From Pseudomonadota bacterium (lineage in GTDB: Bacteria > Pseudomonadota > Gammaproteobacteria > Burkholderiales > Thiobacillaceae), in the NCBI GenBank assembly GCA_021826065.1, contig JAKADY010000017.1:1-53107 (forward strand): a stretch of DNA of 53,107 nt, read 5' to 3'. The position numbers and the translations under genes were made by a program. This document shows, piece after piece, positions 41,972-49,774 of this stretch. The notes under the pieces were generated by a model, which was not told the origin of the DNA, ran no database searches, and was given only the letters and a program-made list of their open reading frames with translations. The stretch's first letter is position 1. Each line of letters opens with the position of its first letter.

Positions 41972-43173
41972 AGACCGGCCTCGACCGCCTGCTCACCGAG
42001 CCCGAACTGCGCCGTCCGCTCGCCGGCCGCCGTGTGGCCCTGCTCGCCCACCCCGCCTCGGTCACCGCCGAGCTCACCCACGCCCTCGACGCATTGGCGG
42101 CCCTGCCCGATCTCAGGCTCACCGCCGCCTTCGGCCCGCAACACGGCCTCAGAGGCGACAAGCAGGACAACATGGTGGAGTCCGACGACTACCTCGACCC
42201 CCGCCACGGCATCCCCGTCTTCAGCCTCTACGGCCAGGTGCGCCGACCGACGGAGGCGATGCTGGAGACCTTCGATGTCCTGCTGGTCGACCTGCAGGAC
42301 CTGGGCTGTCGCATCTACACCTTCATCACCACCCTGCGCTACGTCCTCGAGGCCGCCGCCGCACACGGCAAAGCCGTGTGGGTGCTGGACAGACCCAACC
42401 CGGTCGGCCGGCCGGTGGAGGGCCTGCGACTACGCGCCGGCTGGGAGAGCTTCGTCGGCGCCGGTCCCCTGCCCATGCGCCATGGACTGACCCTGGGCGA
42501 GCTGGGTCTATGGTTCGTGCGCCACCTCGAGCTCGACGTGGACTACCGGGTGGTGGACATGCAGGGTTGGCGGCCCGAGGCCGCGCCCGGTTATGGCTGG
42601 CCGGTCGGCGAGCTCGCCTGGGTCAACCCCAGTCCCAACGCCCCAAACCTCAGTATGGCGCGCTGCTATGCCGGCACGGTCTTGCTGGAAGGCACAACCC
42701 TATCGGAAGGCCGCGGCACCACCCGGCCGCTGGAGCTCTTCGGCGCCCCCGATTTGGAGCCTGAGGTGCTGCTCAATGAGATGCAGCGGCTCGCCCCGCA
42801 CTGGCTCGCCGGCTGCCGGCTGCGCCCCTGCTGGTTCGAGCCCACCTTCCACAAGCACGCCGGGCAGTTGTGCGCCGGCGTGCAGATCCACGTCGACGAC
42901 CCGGCCTACGATCATCACGCCTTCCGCCCCTGGCGCCTGATGGCGCTCGCCTTCAAGGCCCTGCGGCGGCTACGGCCGGACTATGCCCTGTGGCGCGACT
43001 TCCCCTACGAATACGAGTTCGACCGGCTCGCCATCGATCTCATCAACGGCTCTGAGCTGCTGCGCGAGTGGGTGGACGACGCCGAGGCTGGGCCGGGTGA
43101 CCTGGAGGCGATGGCCCGGCCCGACGAGGAAGACTGGTCGGAGGAGCGCCAGGAAGTCCTGATCTACGACTGA
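41968..43173 (+). CDS. DUF1343 protein (NamZ-like)
   Basis: A 401-residue protein of the DUF1343 family, some members of which (NamZ, GH171) are exo-N-acetylmuramidases acting on muropeptides. It has ALLAHPASVTAEL, FGPQHGLRGDKQDNM near 51-65, LLVDLQDLGCRIYTF, WVLDRPNPVGRPVEG, ELAWVNPSPNAPNL and CYAGTVLLEGTTLSEGRGT. There is no signal peptide, so it should be cytoplasmic. In characterised NamZ the motif is PEHG, to my knowledge with a catalytic Glu; here it is PQHG with Gln54, so activity is open. It is the last gene of the photolyase operon. Confidence 0.87.
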   Translation: MKTGLDRLLTEPELRRPLAGRRVALLAHPASVTAELTHALDALAALPDLRLTAAFGPQHGLRGDKQDNMVESDDYLDPRHGIPVFSLYGQVRRPTEAMLETFDVLLVDLQDLGCRIYTFITTLRYVLEAAAAHGKAVWVLDRPNPVGRPVEGLRLRAGWESFVGAGPLPMRHGLTLGELGLWFVRHLELDVDYRVVDMQGWRPEAAPGYGWPVGELAWVNPSPNAPNLSMARCYAGTVLLEGTTLSEGRGTTRPLELFGAPDLEPEVLLNEMQRLAPHWLAGCRLRPCWFEPTFHKHAGQLCAGVQIHVDDPAYDHHAFRPWRLMALAFKALRRLRPDYALWRDFPYEYEFDRLAIDLINGSELLREWVDDAEAGPGDLEAMARPDEEDWSEERQEVLIYD

Positions 43174-43210
43174 CCCACCTGGCCGTCCCAGTACCCCAGT
43201 ACCCGCGGGA

Positions 43211-43672
43211 TCACGGCACGTCACGCGAGGGGATGCGCCAGATCCACAGCCACAACACCACCCCCGCCGCGCCCATGACGAGCTGGCCGCGCCAGTCGGG
43301 TACGAAGAAGACGATGGAGACCGTGAAGCTCACGGCGATCAAGACCAGCGCCACGCGCTTCGCCCGCCGCGGCATGGCGCGGTGCTCGCGCCATTCCAGG
43401 ATAATGGGGCCGAGCACCGGGTGATTGAGCAGCCAGTTGTAGACCCGGCGGGAGGAGCGGGCGAAGAGGGCAGCGGCGAGCAGGAGGAAGGGGGTGGTGG
43501 GCAGCACCGGCAGGAAGAGGCCGGCCACGCCGAGGCCGACGCAGACCATGCCGCCACCGGCGAGCACGAACCGCAGGGCCACCGAGTCGTACCGCTGCAC
43601 CTCGGCGCTGTAATCACGCCATTCGGGTCCGCGCGCCATGCCTGGCTCGTCTTTGGTCCCTCGCCCGCCCAT
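43211..43672 (-). CDS. DUF454 (YbaN family) membrane protein
   Basis: A 153-residue inner-membrane protein. The family core is clear: FVLAGGGMVCVGLGVAGLFLPVLPTTPFLLLAAALFARSS, then YNWLLNHPVLGPIILEWREHRAMPRRAKRVAL, and two further membrane segments (VLIAVSFTVSIVFFV, LVMGAAGVVLWLWIW). The product could start at M1 or at Met12. The function of YbaN proteins is not known. It lies directly after the SDR gene (3 bp) and is convergent with the DUF1343 gene. Confidence 0.9.
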   Translation of the reverse strand: MGGRGTKDEPGMARGPEWRDYSAEVQRYDSVALRFVLAGGGMVCVGLGVAGLFLPVLPTTPFLLLAAALFARSSRRVYNWLLNHPVLGPIILEWREHRAMPRRAKRVALVLIAVSFTVSIVFFVPDWRGQLVMGAAGVVLWLWIWRIPSRDVP

Positions 43673-43675
43673 GTC

Positions 43676-44743
43676 TCAGCCCGGGGCAGCTGCCGTGAGG
43701 CCCTCACGCACCGTCGGGTACAGAAGACGGTAGCGTAGCTCCTGCTTGATGCGGGCGTTCGTCAGCCGACGCGATTCGGAGAGGAAGGTGCGCATGGCCG
43801 GGGTGACCGCCGCCATCACCTCGGCCCGCGTCTGACGCGGCGGCCGGGGCAGGCCCAGGTGGTCGGCCACCACGTCGAACCAGTCGCCCATTTTCAGCCC
43901 ACTGTCGTCCACGGCGTTGTAGACACGGTTGGGCCGGCCGCGAAAGAGGGCGATGACGGCGAGCCGCGCGAGGTCCTCGGCATGGATGTGGTTGGTGTAG
44001 ATGTCCTCCGCGGGCATGAGCGCCGGCAGGCCCTGGCGTACACGCGCCTCGGGCATGCGGTCCTGGGCGTAGATGCCGGGCGCGCGTAGGAGGGTGATCC
44101 GCCGGCCGGATCGCCCCGCCCAGATGCGCAGCCGCCGCTCGGCATCGACGCGGCGCTTGGCGCGGTCGTTGTGGGGCCGGACCGGACGGGTCTCCGCGAC
44201 CCGCTCGCCGCCGCAGTCGCCATAGACGCCGCTGGTGCTGATGTAGACCACGGTATGCGGCCGCAACTCCTTGTTGCCATGGCGATACACATATCCCCTT
44301 ACCGTAAAAATCGGCACGGCCGATCTCGAGGCTCCCCTCGCCCGCGTGCGGGAGGGGGGTGGGGGGTGAGGGGACCGTTCATGGCCGGTACGTGTGTCCA
44401 TCTCTACGCGGAGAGGCTGCCGGCCATGAACGGTCAGGCCGTGCCCACCGCTGCGACGTGCTAGACTTGCCCGCGCGAGCGCCGCGATGAGTCTTTGGGT
44501 GCGCGGATCGGCATTGCCCTCGGCGGGCGGTGGTGCGAAATGCAACACGGCATCGGCCAGGCCGGTCAAACGGGCCAGGCTTGCGCGATCGTCGAGATCG
44601 CCGATCACGGGTACGACCCCCGCGGCGCGCAGGGCGGCAGCCCGCTCGGGCGAGCGGGTCAGGCCATAGACCCTGGCCCGGCCGCGCAGGCGTCGGGCCG
44701 CGCGCAGGCCCACGTCGCCACAACCCACAATCAGGATACGCAT
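43676..44743 (-). CDS. NAD-dependent epimerase/SDR protein (YeeZ-like) with an in-frame repeat insertion
   Basis: A 355-residue Rossmann protein of the extended SDR group. Residues 1-94 begin MRILIVGCGDVGLRAARRL, the dinucleotide-binding start (GxGxxG), with HFAPPP near 69-73. From residue 164 the family pattern resumes as VVYISTSGVYGDCGG, then TLLRAPGIYAQDRMP, IHAEDLARLAVIALFRG and VYNAVDDSG. Residues about 95-163, rich in Arg, Pro and Ser, are not family sequence. They are read from dispersed repeat family A (44297-44434) and flanks, and the insertion keeps frame without a stop. The usual product is about 285 residues, so this one carries about 69 extra between two core strands. It may still fold with an external loop, or be a pseudogene in the making. 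Confidence 0.85.
   Translation of the reverse strand: MRILIVGCGDVGLRAARRLRGRARVYGLTRSPERAAALRAAGVVPVIGDLDDRASLARLTGLADAVLHFAPPPAEGNADPRTQRLIAALARASLARRSGGHGLTVHGRQPLRVEMDTRTGHERSPHPPPPSRTRARGASRSAVPIFTVRGYVYRHGNKELRPHTVVYISTSGVYGDCGGERVAETRPVRPHNDRAKRRVDAERRLRIWAGRSGRRITLLRAPGIYAQDRMPEARVRQGLPALMPAEDIYTNHIHAEDLARLAVIALFRGRPNRVYNAVDDSGLKMGDWFDVVADHLGLPRPPRQTRAEVMAAVTPAMRTFLSESRRLTNARIKQELRYRLLYPTVREGLTAAAPG
44297..44434 (-). repeat. Dispersed repeat family A, copy 3, inside the SDR gene
   Basis: Hairpin 1 has arms ACCGTTCATGGCCGG (44374-44388) and its perfect complement (44420-44434). Next comes the G/C-rich part at about 44331-44373, then ATCGGC-ACG-GCCGAT (44310-44324) with TTTTT on its far side on the minus strand. 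The order and orientation match copy 2 at 32512-32644. It is translated as part of the SDR gene; the foreign stretch in the gene is longer (about 44255-44461), so flanking bases came too. Confidence 0.8.
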
Positions 44744-44762
44744 CTTTTTGAGGATAGATCGG

Positions 44763-45782
44763 ATGTCTTACCAGGTGACCCTACAGCCCAGCGGCCATCA
44801 GTTTAACGTGGAACCGGGCCAGACCATTCTCGAGGCGGCGCTGATGGCCGGTTTTGCCCTCCCGTATGGCTGCCGCAACGGCGCCTGCGGCGCCTGCAAG
44901 GGCAAGATCCTCGCCGGCCGCGTCGATTACGGGGCGGCACAGGAGGGCACGCTCACCGCCGAGGACCGCAAACAGGGGTTGGCCCTGTTCTGTTGCGCCA
45001 TGCCCGAGTCGGACCTCACCCTGGAGGTGCGCGAGGTCAGCGCGGTGAAGGACATCCCGGTCAAGACCCTGCCCTGCCGGGTGGAGCGCCTGGAAAAACT
45101 CTGCCACGACGTCATGGGGATCTGGCTGAAGCTGCCCTCGAGCGAGCGCCTGCAGTTCCTGCCCGGCCAGTACATCGATTTCCTGCTCAAGGACGGCCGC
45201 CGTCGCAGCCTGTCGCTCGCCAATGCGCCGGAGGAGGACCAGCTCCTGGAGCTGCACATGCGCTACGTGCCGGGTGGCTTCTTCAGCGAGCACGTCTTCC
45301 ACAACATGAAGGTTAAGGACATCATGCGCATCAACGGCCCGCTCGGCAGCTTCTTCCTGCGCGAGTCGGACAAGCCCGCCATATTCGTCGCCGGCGGCAC
45401 CGGCTTTGCCCCGATCAAGAGCATCCTCACGCATGCCTTCCACCAGGGGGTCAAGCGCCAGATGGTGCTGTACTGGGGTGCGCGCGCCTTACGCGACCTC
45501 TACATGCCCGAGCTGCCGGCGCGCTGGCAACAGGAACACGACAACTTCACCTTCATCCCGGTGATCCAGTCGCCGCTGCCGGAGGAGACCTGGCATGGGC
45601 GCACGGGCCACGTGCACGAGGCGGTGCTGGCGGATTTCAGCGACCTGTCCGGCTACCAGGTCTATGCCTGCGGCGCGCCGGCGATGGTGGCGGCCGCCCG
45701 CCGCGACTTCGTGGCGCGCGGTCTGCCCGAAGCGGAGTTCTTTTCCGACTCCTTTGACTTTCAGAGCGGCCCGGCCACCTGA
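44763..45782 (+). CDS. Ferredoxin-NAD(P)H-type reductase with N-terminal 2Fe-2S domain
   Basis: A 339-residue electron-transfer flavoprotein. The N-terminal plant-type ferredoxin has Cys37, Cys42 and Cys45 in GCRNGACGACKGK and the fourth ligand at Cys77 or 78. The FAD site is RRSLSLANAP, and the NAD(P) site is VAGGTGFAPIKSIL with YACGAPAMV near the end. This architecture is annotated as CDP-6-deoxy-delta-3,4-glucoseen reductase in many proteobacteria, although no deoxysugar pathway is needed; the electron acceptor is unknown. I use the ATG at 44763, with GAGGAT upstream. It is convergent with hemY and overlaps its end by 22 bp. Confidence 0.9.
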   Translation: MSYQVTLQPSGHQFNVEPGQTILEAALMAGFALPYGCRNGACGACKGKILAGRVDYGAAQEGTLTAEDRKQGLALFCCAMPESDLTLEVREVSAVKDIPVKTLPCRVERLEKLCHDVMGIWLKLPSSERLQFLPGQYIDFLLKDGRRRSLSLANAPEEDQLLELHMRYVPGGFFSEHVFHNMKVKDIMRINGPLGSFFLRESDKPAIFVAGGTGFAPIKSILTHAFHQGVKRQMVLYWGARALRDLYMPELPARWQQEHDNFTFIPVIQSPLPEETWHGRTGHVHEAVLADFSDLSGYQVYACGAPAMVAAARRDFVARGLPEAEFFSDSFDFQSGPAT

Positions 45783-46321
45783 GCCGGCGCCACGGTGGGC
45801 GACGCGGCCGCAGCGTCCTGCCCCCCGGTCGGGGCGAGGGCCCGCTCCAGGGCCTGGCGGGCGGCGTTGAGCTCGCCCACCTCGGTCTGCAGCTCCGCGA
45901 GCAATTGGCGCGCGGCTTCTGCCTCACCCAGGTCCAGGGCGGCACGGGCACCGATGAGGGACGCCAGGGGGGCGTGCGTGCGCGCTTTGGCCTGGCGGGC
46001 GAGCTTCAAGGCATGGCTCGCCTCACCAGCGAGCAGCGCGCCCACCGCCCGCTGCAGTTCCCCCTCGGCCAGGCTGCGGCGGCGCTGCTCGCGCCAGGCG
46101 CGGAGGTCGCGCGGCAGCCGCAGCGCCGCGCGCAACAGGCGGGCGGCGACGTAGAAGAGGACATAGGACATCAGCAGCAGGGCCACCACCAGGGCGAGCG
46201 ACATCTCCACCCGCCAAGGCGGGAAGACGATCAGCACATAGCCATGATCGGCGCGTAGGACGAGGGCGAAGGCCACGACGAGGGCCGTGAGCAGGATCAG
46301 CCAGAAGACGAGCCGCATCAT
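45761..46321 (-). CDS. hemY: Short HemY-like protein
   Basis: A 186-residue protein with two N-terminal membrane segments (LVFWLILLTALVVAFALVL and LALVVALLLMSYVLFYVAARLL). The HemY N-terminal pattern follows (GYVLIVFPPWRVEMSL, ALRLPRDLRAWREQRR) and one TPR-like helix pair (HALKLARQAKARTHAPLASLIGARAALDLGEAEAARQLL). Usual HemY proteins have about 400 residues with several TPRs, so about half is missing. The gene ends 22 bp inside the convergent reductase gene, with no HemY remnant beyond. It overlaps hemX by ATGA. The role of HemY in tetrapyrrole synthesis is not settled. Confidence 0.85.
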   Translation of the reverse strand: MMRLVFWLILLTALVVAFALVLRADHGYVLIVFPPWRVEMSLALVVALLLMSYVLFYVAARLLRAALRLPRDLRAWREQRRRSLAEGELQRAVGALLAGEASHALKLARQAKARTHAPLASLIGARAALDLGEAEAARQLLAELQTEVGELNAARQALERALAPTGGQDAAAASPTVAPAQVAGPL

Positions 46322-47421
46322 CCCCCGGCCGCCTCCGCCTTGAGGGGCATACCGCGCAGGGCCTTGAGGCTCTCGCTGAGGTCGGCCTCCTGCTGGGCCA
46401 CCGGCAAGGCCGCCAGCTCTTTGAGACTGGCGAGCACGCCCTGGGTGAGCGGTTCCTGGGTGTTGAAATAGCGCTCCACCCAGGCCTGGGCCATGGCCAG
46501 GTCTGCCTTGTAGGCGGCCTCGTCACGGTTCAACATGGCCAGCCGCGCCGCGAGCAGCCGCAGCTTCAGGTTCTCGCGCAGGAACCAGGCCTGCTCCGGC
46601 GGCAACAGGGCGGCATCGGGCTTGTCCAGCCGCTGCACGCGTATGAGCTGCCGGAGCTCGTCGAGCGTGCCCTGCCACAGCCGCTGCCAGCGGTCGCCGG
46701 TGACCGTTTGCGGCGCCGGAGTGTGCGTGGGACCCGGCTCTACGGCCAGGCGCAGGCGGTCCACGCTCTGTACCAGGACGTCGAGCCGGGCATTGATACC
46801 GGCCACATCGGCCGCTGGCAGGAGCTTCAGGCGGGCGATGTCGCGGCCAATGGCCTCTTGCAGCCCGGCGAACTGCGGCTTGCCCAGGCGCGCCAACCGC
46901 GATTCCGCCGCCTCCAGGGCGATGAGCGCGGCCCGCACGTTTCCGGCCAGGCGCAACTGCTGCTGGGCGAGCAACAGGGTTTGTTCGATGTCTGCCACCA
47001 CCCGTTCGTCCTGGCTGCGGGCGAGCTCCTGGTACATGGCGGCGAGCGCCAGTTGTTGGCTTTGCGCCTCCTGTGCCCGGTTCTCCAGGGCGCTGAGCCG
47101 GGCGGTGAGGTCGTTCAGGATGGCGTTGGCATCCCGCACCGCGCTGCGCGCCTCGCGCCCGGCGGCGTCGAATTCGCCGATGCGGCGGGCAAGCTGCAGC
47201 TCCATGTCCTGGAGACGGTTGAGGGTGTACCAGGCCAGCCCCAGCACGGCGATGAGCGCGACAGCCGCCAGCACCAGGGCAGGATTGAGCCAGCCCTGGC
47301 GCGCGGGCTGGGGTGGATCCCCGGCGGGTTTGTGAGCGCCCGCAGGCTGCGTGACCGGCCCGTGTACGCCGGTCACCGCGCCGTCTGAGGCCGGCGTTGT
47401 GGGGGTCTCAGTACCGGGCAC
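46318..47421 (-). CDS. hemX: HemX-like membrane protein
   Basis: A 367-residue protein often annotated as uroporphyrinogen-III C-methyltransferase, but without a methyltransferase domain. It has a Pro-rich cytoplasmic start (residues 1-45), one membrane segment (ALVLAAVALIAVLGLAWYTL), a long coiled coil (about 70-150), and a periplasmic helical part with DIEQTLLLAQQQLRLAGN, a signature of HemX. The C-terminal region (WFLRENLKLRLLAARLAMLNRDEAAYKADLAMAQAWVERYF) is also typical. It lies between hemD (14-bp overlap) and hemY (ATGA overlap) in one operon. Confidence 0.93.
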   Translation of the reverse strand: MPGTETPTTPASDGAVTGVHGPVTQPAGAHKPAGDPPQPARQGWLNPALVLAAVALIAVLGLAWYTLNRLQDMELQLARRIGEFDAAGREARSAVRDANAILNDLTARLSALENRAQEAQSQQLALAAMYQELARSQDERVVADIEQTLLLAQQQLRLAGNVRAALIALEAAESRLARLGKPQFAGLQEAIGRDIARLKLLPAADVAGINARLDVLVQSVDRLRLAVEPGPTHTPAPQTVTGDRWQRLWQGTLDELRQLIRVQRLDKPDAALLPPEQAWFLRENLKLRLLAARLAMLNRDEAAYKADLAMAQAWVERYFNTQEPLTQGVLASLKELAALPVAQQEADLSESLKALRGMPLKAEAAGG

Positions 47422-48208
47422 GATCTGCGAAGTCCTGCAAGGCGGCGAGGATGCCCTCCTCGCCGGGGGCCGTCACGATGACCCGCGCGCAGCCGAGCTG
47501 CCGGGCGTGCTCGGCGATACGGGGGTGGGGGGCGAACAGGGGGGTCTGCTGCAGCAGATCCTGCCCCTGCGCCCCCAACAGTTCGACGAGGCCGTCGAGG
47601 CTGTCGCGGCTGAACACGGTGACCGCCGCGATCCGGCCTGCGCGCCAGGCCTCGAGCACCGCGCCGGTGTCGGCCTGCGGCCGCACCCGCCGGTAGCAGA
47701 CGGCATGGATCACCACGGCGCCGCGCGCGGTGAGGGTATCGGCCAGGAGCGTGCGCCCACCCTCGCCGCGGAACAGGATCACTCGCTGCCCTCCGACCGC
47801 AGAGAACTCCGGCAGCGCCAGCAGGGCCTCGCTGTCGGCCTGCTCACTCGGCGTCAGGACCGCAGCCATCCCCCGCGCGGCGAGTTCACGCCCCGTGCCA
47901 CGCCCGACCGCGGCCAGCCTGAGCCCTGCCGGCAGTCCGCCTCGGGCCGTGATCGCCGGCCAGGCCTGCGCCACTGCGGTGGGGCTGACGAAGATCGCCC
48001 ACTGACACTGCGGCAGGGCATCGAGGGCCCGGTCCAGGGCCGCGGGGTCCGCAGGCGGGGCGATCTCCAGGCCGGGCAGCCACCAGGGCTTGCCGCCGCG
48101 CCGGGCGATCTCGGCCATCAGGCGCTCGGCCTGATCGCGCGGGCGGGTGACGAGTATGCCCAACCCTTTCAGAGGGGCAACCACCGCTGGATCCGTGGAC
48201 GCTTGCAT
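47408..48208 (-). CDS. hemD: Uroporphyrinogen-III synthase
   Basis: HemD closes hydroxymethylbilane with inversion of ring D to form uroporphyrinogen III. The 266-residue protein has the weakly conserved two-domain pattern: LGILVTRPRDQAERL at the start, AIFVSPTAVAQAW, LAAVGRGTGREL, VILFRGEGGRTLLADTL, AVVIHAVCYRR, and VTVFSRDSLDGLVELL. I start it at the ATG at 48208 (MQASTDPAVV), 29 bp after hemC. The longer frame to 48523 lies inside hemC and is a shadow. Confidence 0.92.
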   Translation of the reverse strand: MQASTDPAVVAPLKGLGILVTRPRDQAERLMAEIARRGGKPWWLPGLEIAPPADPAALDRALDALPQCQWAIFVSPTAVAQAWPAITARGGLPAGLRLAAVGRGTGRELAARGMAAVLTPSEQADSEALLALPEFSAVGGQRVILFRGEGGRTLLADTLTARGAVVIHAVCYRRVRPQADTGAVLEAWRAGRIAAVTVFSRDSLDGLVELLGAQGQDLLQQTPLFAPHPRIAEHARQLGCARVIVTAPGEEGILAALQDFADRARY

Positions 48209-48237
48209 CGATCGGCGGGCCTGCCGTCTCACCGCCC

Positions 48238-49170
48238 TCAGGTCGGGCGCTGCACGAGCGCCTGCAGGATGCGGTCCGCCCCCTGCGTGAGCAGCGCATC
48301 GGCCACCTGCTCCCCCAGTGTCTCGGGGGCATCCGCTTCGCCCCACGCCTCGGCGCGATAGAAGCGCTTGCCGTCGAGGTCGGAGACGAAGGCGGTGAGC
48401 CGCAGACGGCCTCCTTCCAGCCGCGCGTAACCGCCGATGGGGGCCTGACAGCCGCCCTGCAATCGGCGGCTCATGGCGCGCTCGGCGCGCACACAGGCGG
48501 CGGTCTCGGCGTCGTTCAGGCACTCCACCAGGGCGGCGACATCCGTGCGCGCGGCCAGGGTCTCCAGCCCCAGCGCGCCCTGGCCCACGGCCGGCAGGCT
48601 CTCCTCGGGCGTGAGCAGCGCTGCGATGCGGTGCGCCAGCCCCAGGCGCTTCAAGCCCGCGGCGGCGAGGATGATGGCGTCGTACTGCCCTTCGTCCAGC
48701 TTGCGCAGCCGCGTGTTGACGTTGCCGCGCAGGGTGTCCACCACCAGGTGGGGGTATGCGGCGCGGATCTGCGCCTGGCGGCGCAGGCTGGAGGTGCCCA
48801 CCCTGGCGCCGGCCGGCAGTTCGGCCAGGCTGCGGTATCGGTTGGAGACCAGGGCGTCGCGCGGGTCCTCGCGCGCGGTGATGGCGGCCAGGACGAAGCC
48901 CTCCGGCAGGTCCATGGGCACGTCCTTCATGGAGTGCACGGCGAGCTCGGCGCGCCCCGCCTGCATGGCCTGCTCCAGCTCCTTGACGAACAGGCCCTTG
49001 CCGCCGATGCGCGAGAGCGGCGAGTCAAGGATCTGGTCACCCTGCGTGGTCATGCCCAGCAGGCTCACCGTCAGCTCGGGATAGCGCTCGACGAGGCGCG
49101 CCTTGATGTGCTCGGCCTGCCAGAGTGCAAGCTGGCTCTCGCGCGTGGCGATGACCAGGGCAGGGGGCAT
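48238..49170 (-). CDS. hemC: Hydroxymethylbilane synthase (porphobilinogen deaminase)
   Basis: HemC joins four porphobilinogens into hydroxymethylbilane. The 310-residue protein begins [17 protein letters not shown] and has [39 protein letters not shown], and [30 protein letters not shown]. The dipyrromethane cofactor is bound by the Cys in [13 protein letters not shown] near residue 241. I use the ATG at 49170 ([11 protein letters not shown]). It heads hemC-hemD-hemX-hemY and is divergent from the thioredoxin-like gene across 70 bp. Confidence 0.96.
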   Translation of the reverse strand: MPPALVIATRESQLALWQAEHIKARLVERYPELTVSLLGMTTQGDQILDSPLSRIGGKGLFVKELEQAMQAGRAELAVHSMKDVPMDLPEGFVLAAITAREDPRDALVSNRYRSLAELPAGARVGTSSLRRQAQIRAAYPHLVVDTLRGNVNTRLRKLDEGQYDAIILAAAGLKRLGLAHRIAALLTPEESLPAVGQGALGLETLAARTDVAALVECLNDAETAACVRAERAMSRRLQGGCQAPIGGYARLEGGRLRLTAFVSDLDGKRFYRAEAWGEADAPETLGEQVADALLTQGADRILQALVQRPT

Positions 49171-49240
49171 GTTCAGACTATTCGAGGAACCCGTGGTCAC
49201 CCGCTATGATCCTATCGATGGTCGCATATGGGGGAAGGCG

Positions 49241-49762
49241 ATGACAGTGACGAGACGATGGCTGCTGCTTCTGGCCATTGTAGCATGGGGGCTCGCGCCG
49301 GCCCGGGCGGCCGAAGGCCTGCCCCTGGCGCGCGACCTGCAGCAGGATGGGGCCGAGGCCCGCGCCCGCAGTGCCGCCGTGCTGGTGGCCTTCGTCAGCC
49401 CGCGCTGCCCCTATTGCGAGCTCGCGCTCAACGAGGTCCTGATCCCCACCAGCCGCAACCCGGAATACCAGGAGAAATTGGTGATGCGCCGCGTCTTCAC
49501 GCGCGGTACCCAGCCGATGCGCGACTTCAACGGCCGGCGCATCACACAGCGCGACTTCGCCAGCCAGCACGGGGTCTTCCTGGTGCCCACCGTGATCCTG
49601 TTCGACGCCGATGGCACGCCCTTGAGCAAACCCATGGTGGGCATCACCACGGTCGACCAGTACAGCTTCGATCTCGACCAGGCCATCGCCCAGGCCATGG
49701 CCCAGCTGCGGTCGCATCTGACCGCTGCTCCGGTGCAGGCGGCCGGCGACCCACATCATTGA
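49241..49762 (+). CDS. Secreted thioredoxin-fold protein with CPYC
   Basis: A 173-residue protein with a signal peptide (RRWLLLLAIVAWGLAPARAA). Its thioredoxin fold has RCPYCELALNEVLIP as the redox site near residue 55 and FLVPTVILFDADGTPL with the cis-proline. It resembles SoxW-like or DsbD-gamma-like periplasmic thiol proteins; a precise role is not shown. GGGGAAGG lies just before the ATG at 49241. It sits alone on the plus strand between hemC and the LytTR regulator, a spot where most relatives have no gene. Confidence 0.88.
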   Translation: MTVTRRWLLLLAIVAWGLAPARAAEGLPLARDLQQDGAEARARSAAVLVAFVSPRCPYCELALNEVLIPTSRNPEYQEKLVMRRVFTRGTQPMRDFNGRRITQRDFASQHGVFLVPTVILFDADGTPLSKPMVGITTVDQYSFDLDQAIAQAMAQLRSHLTAAPVQAAGDPHH

Positions 49763-49774
49763 AGACGTCCTGCC

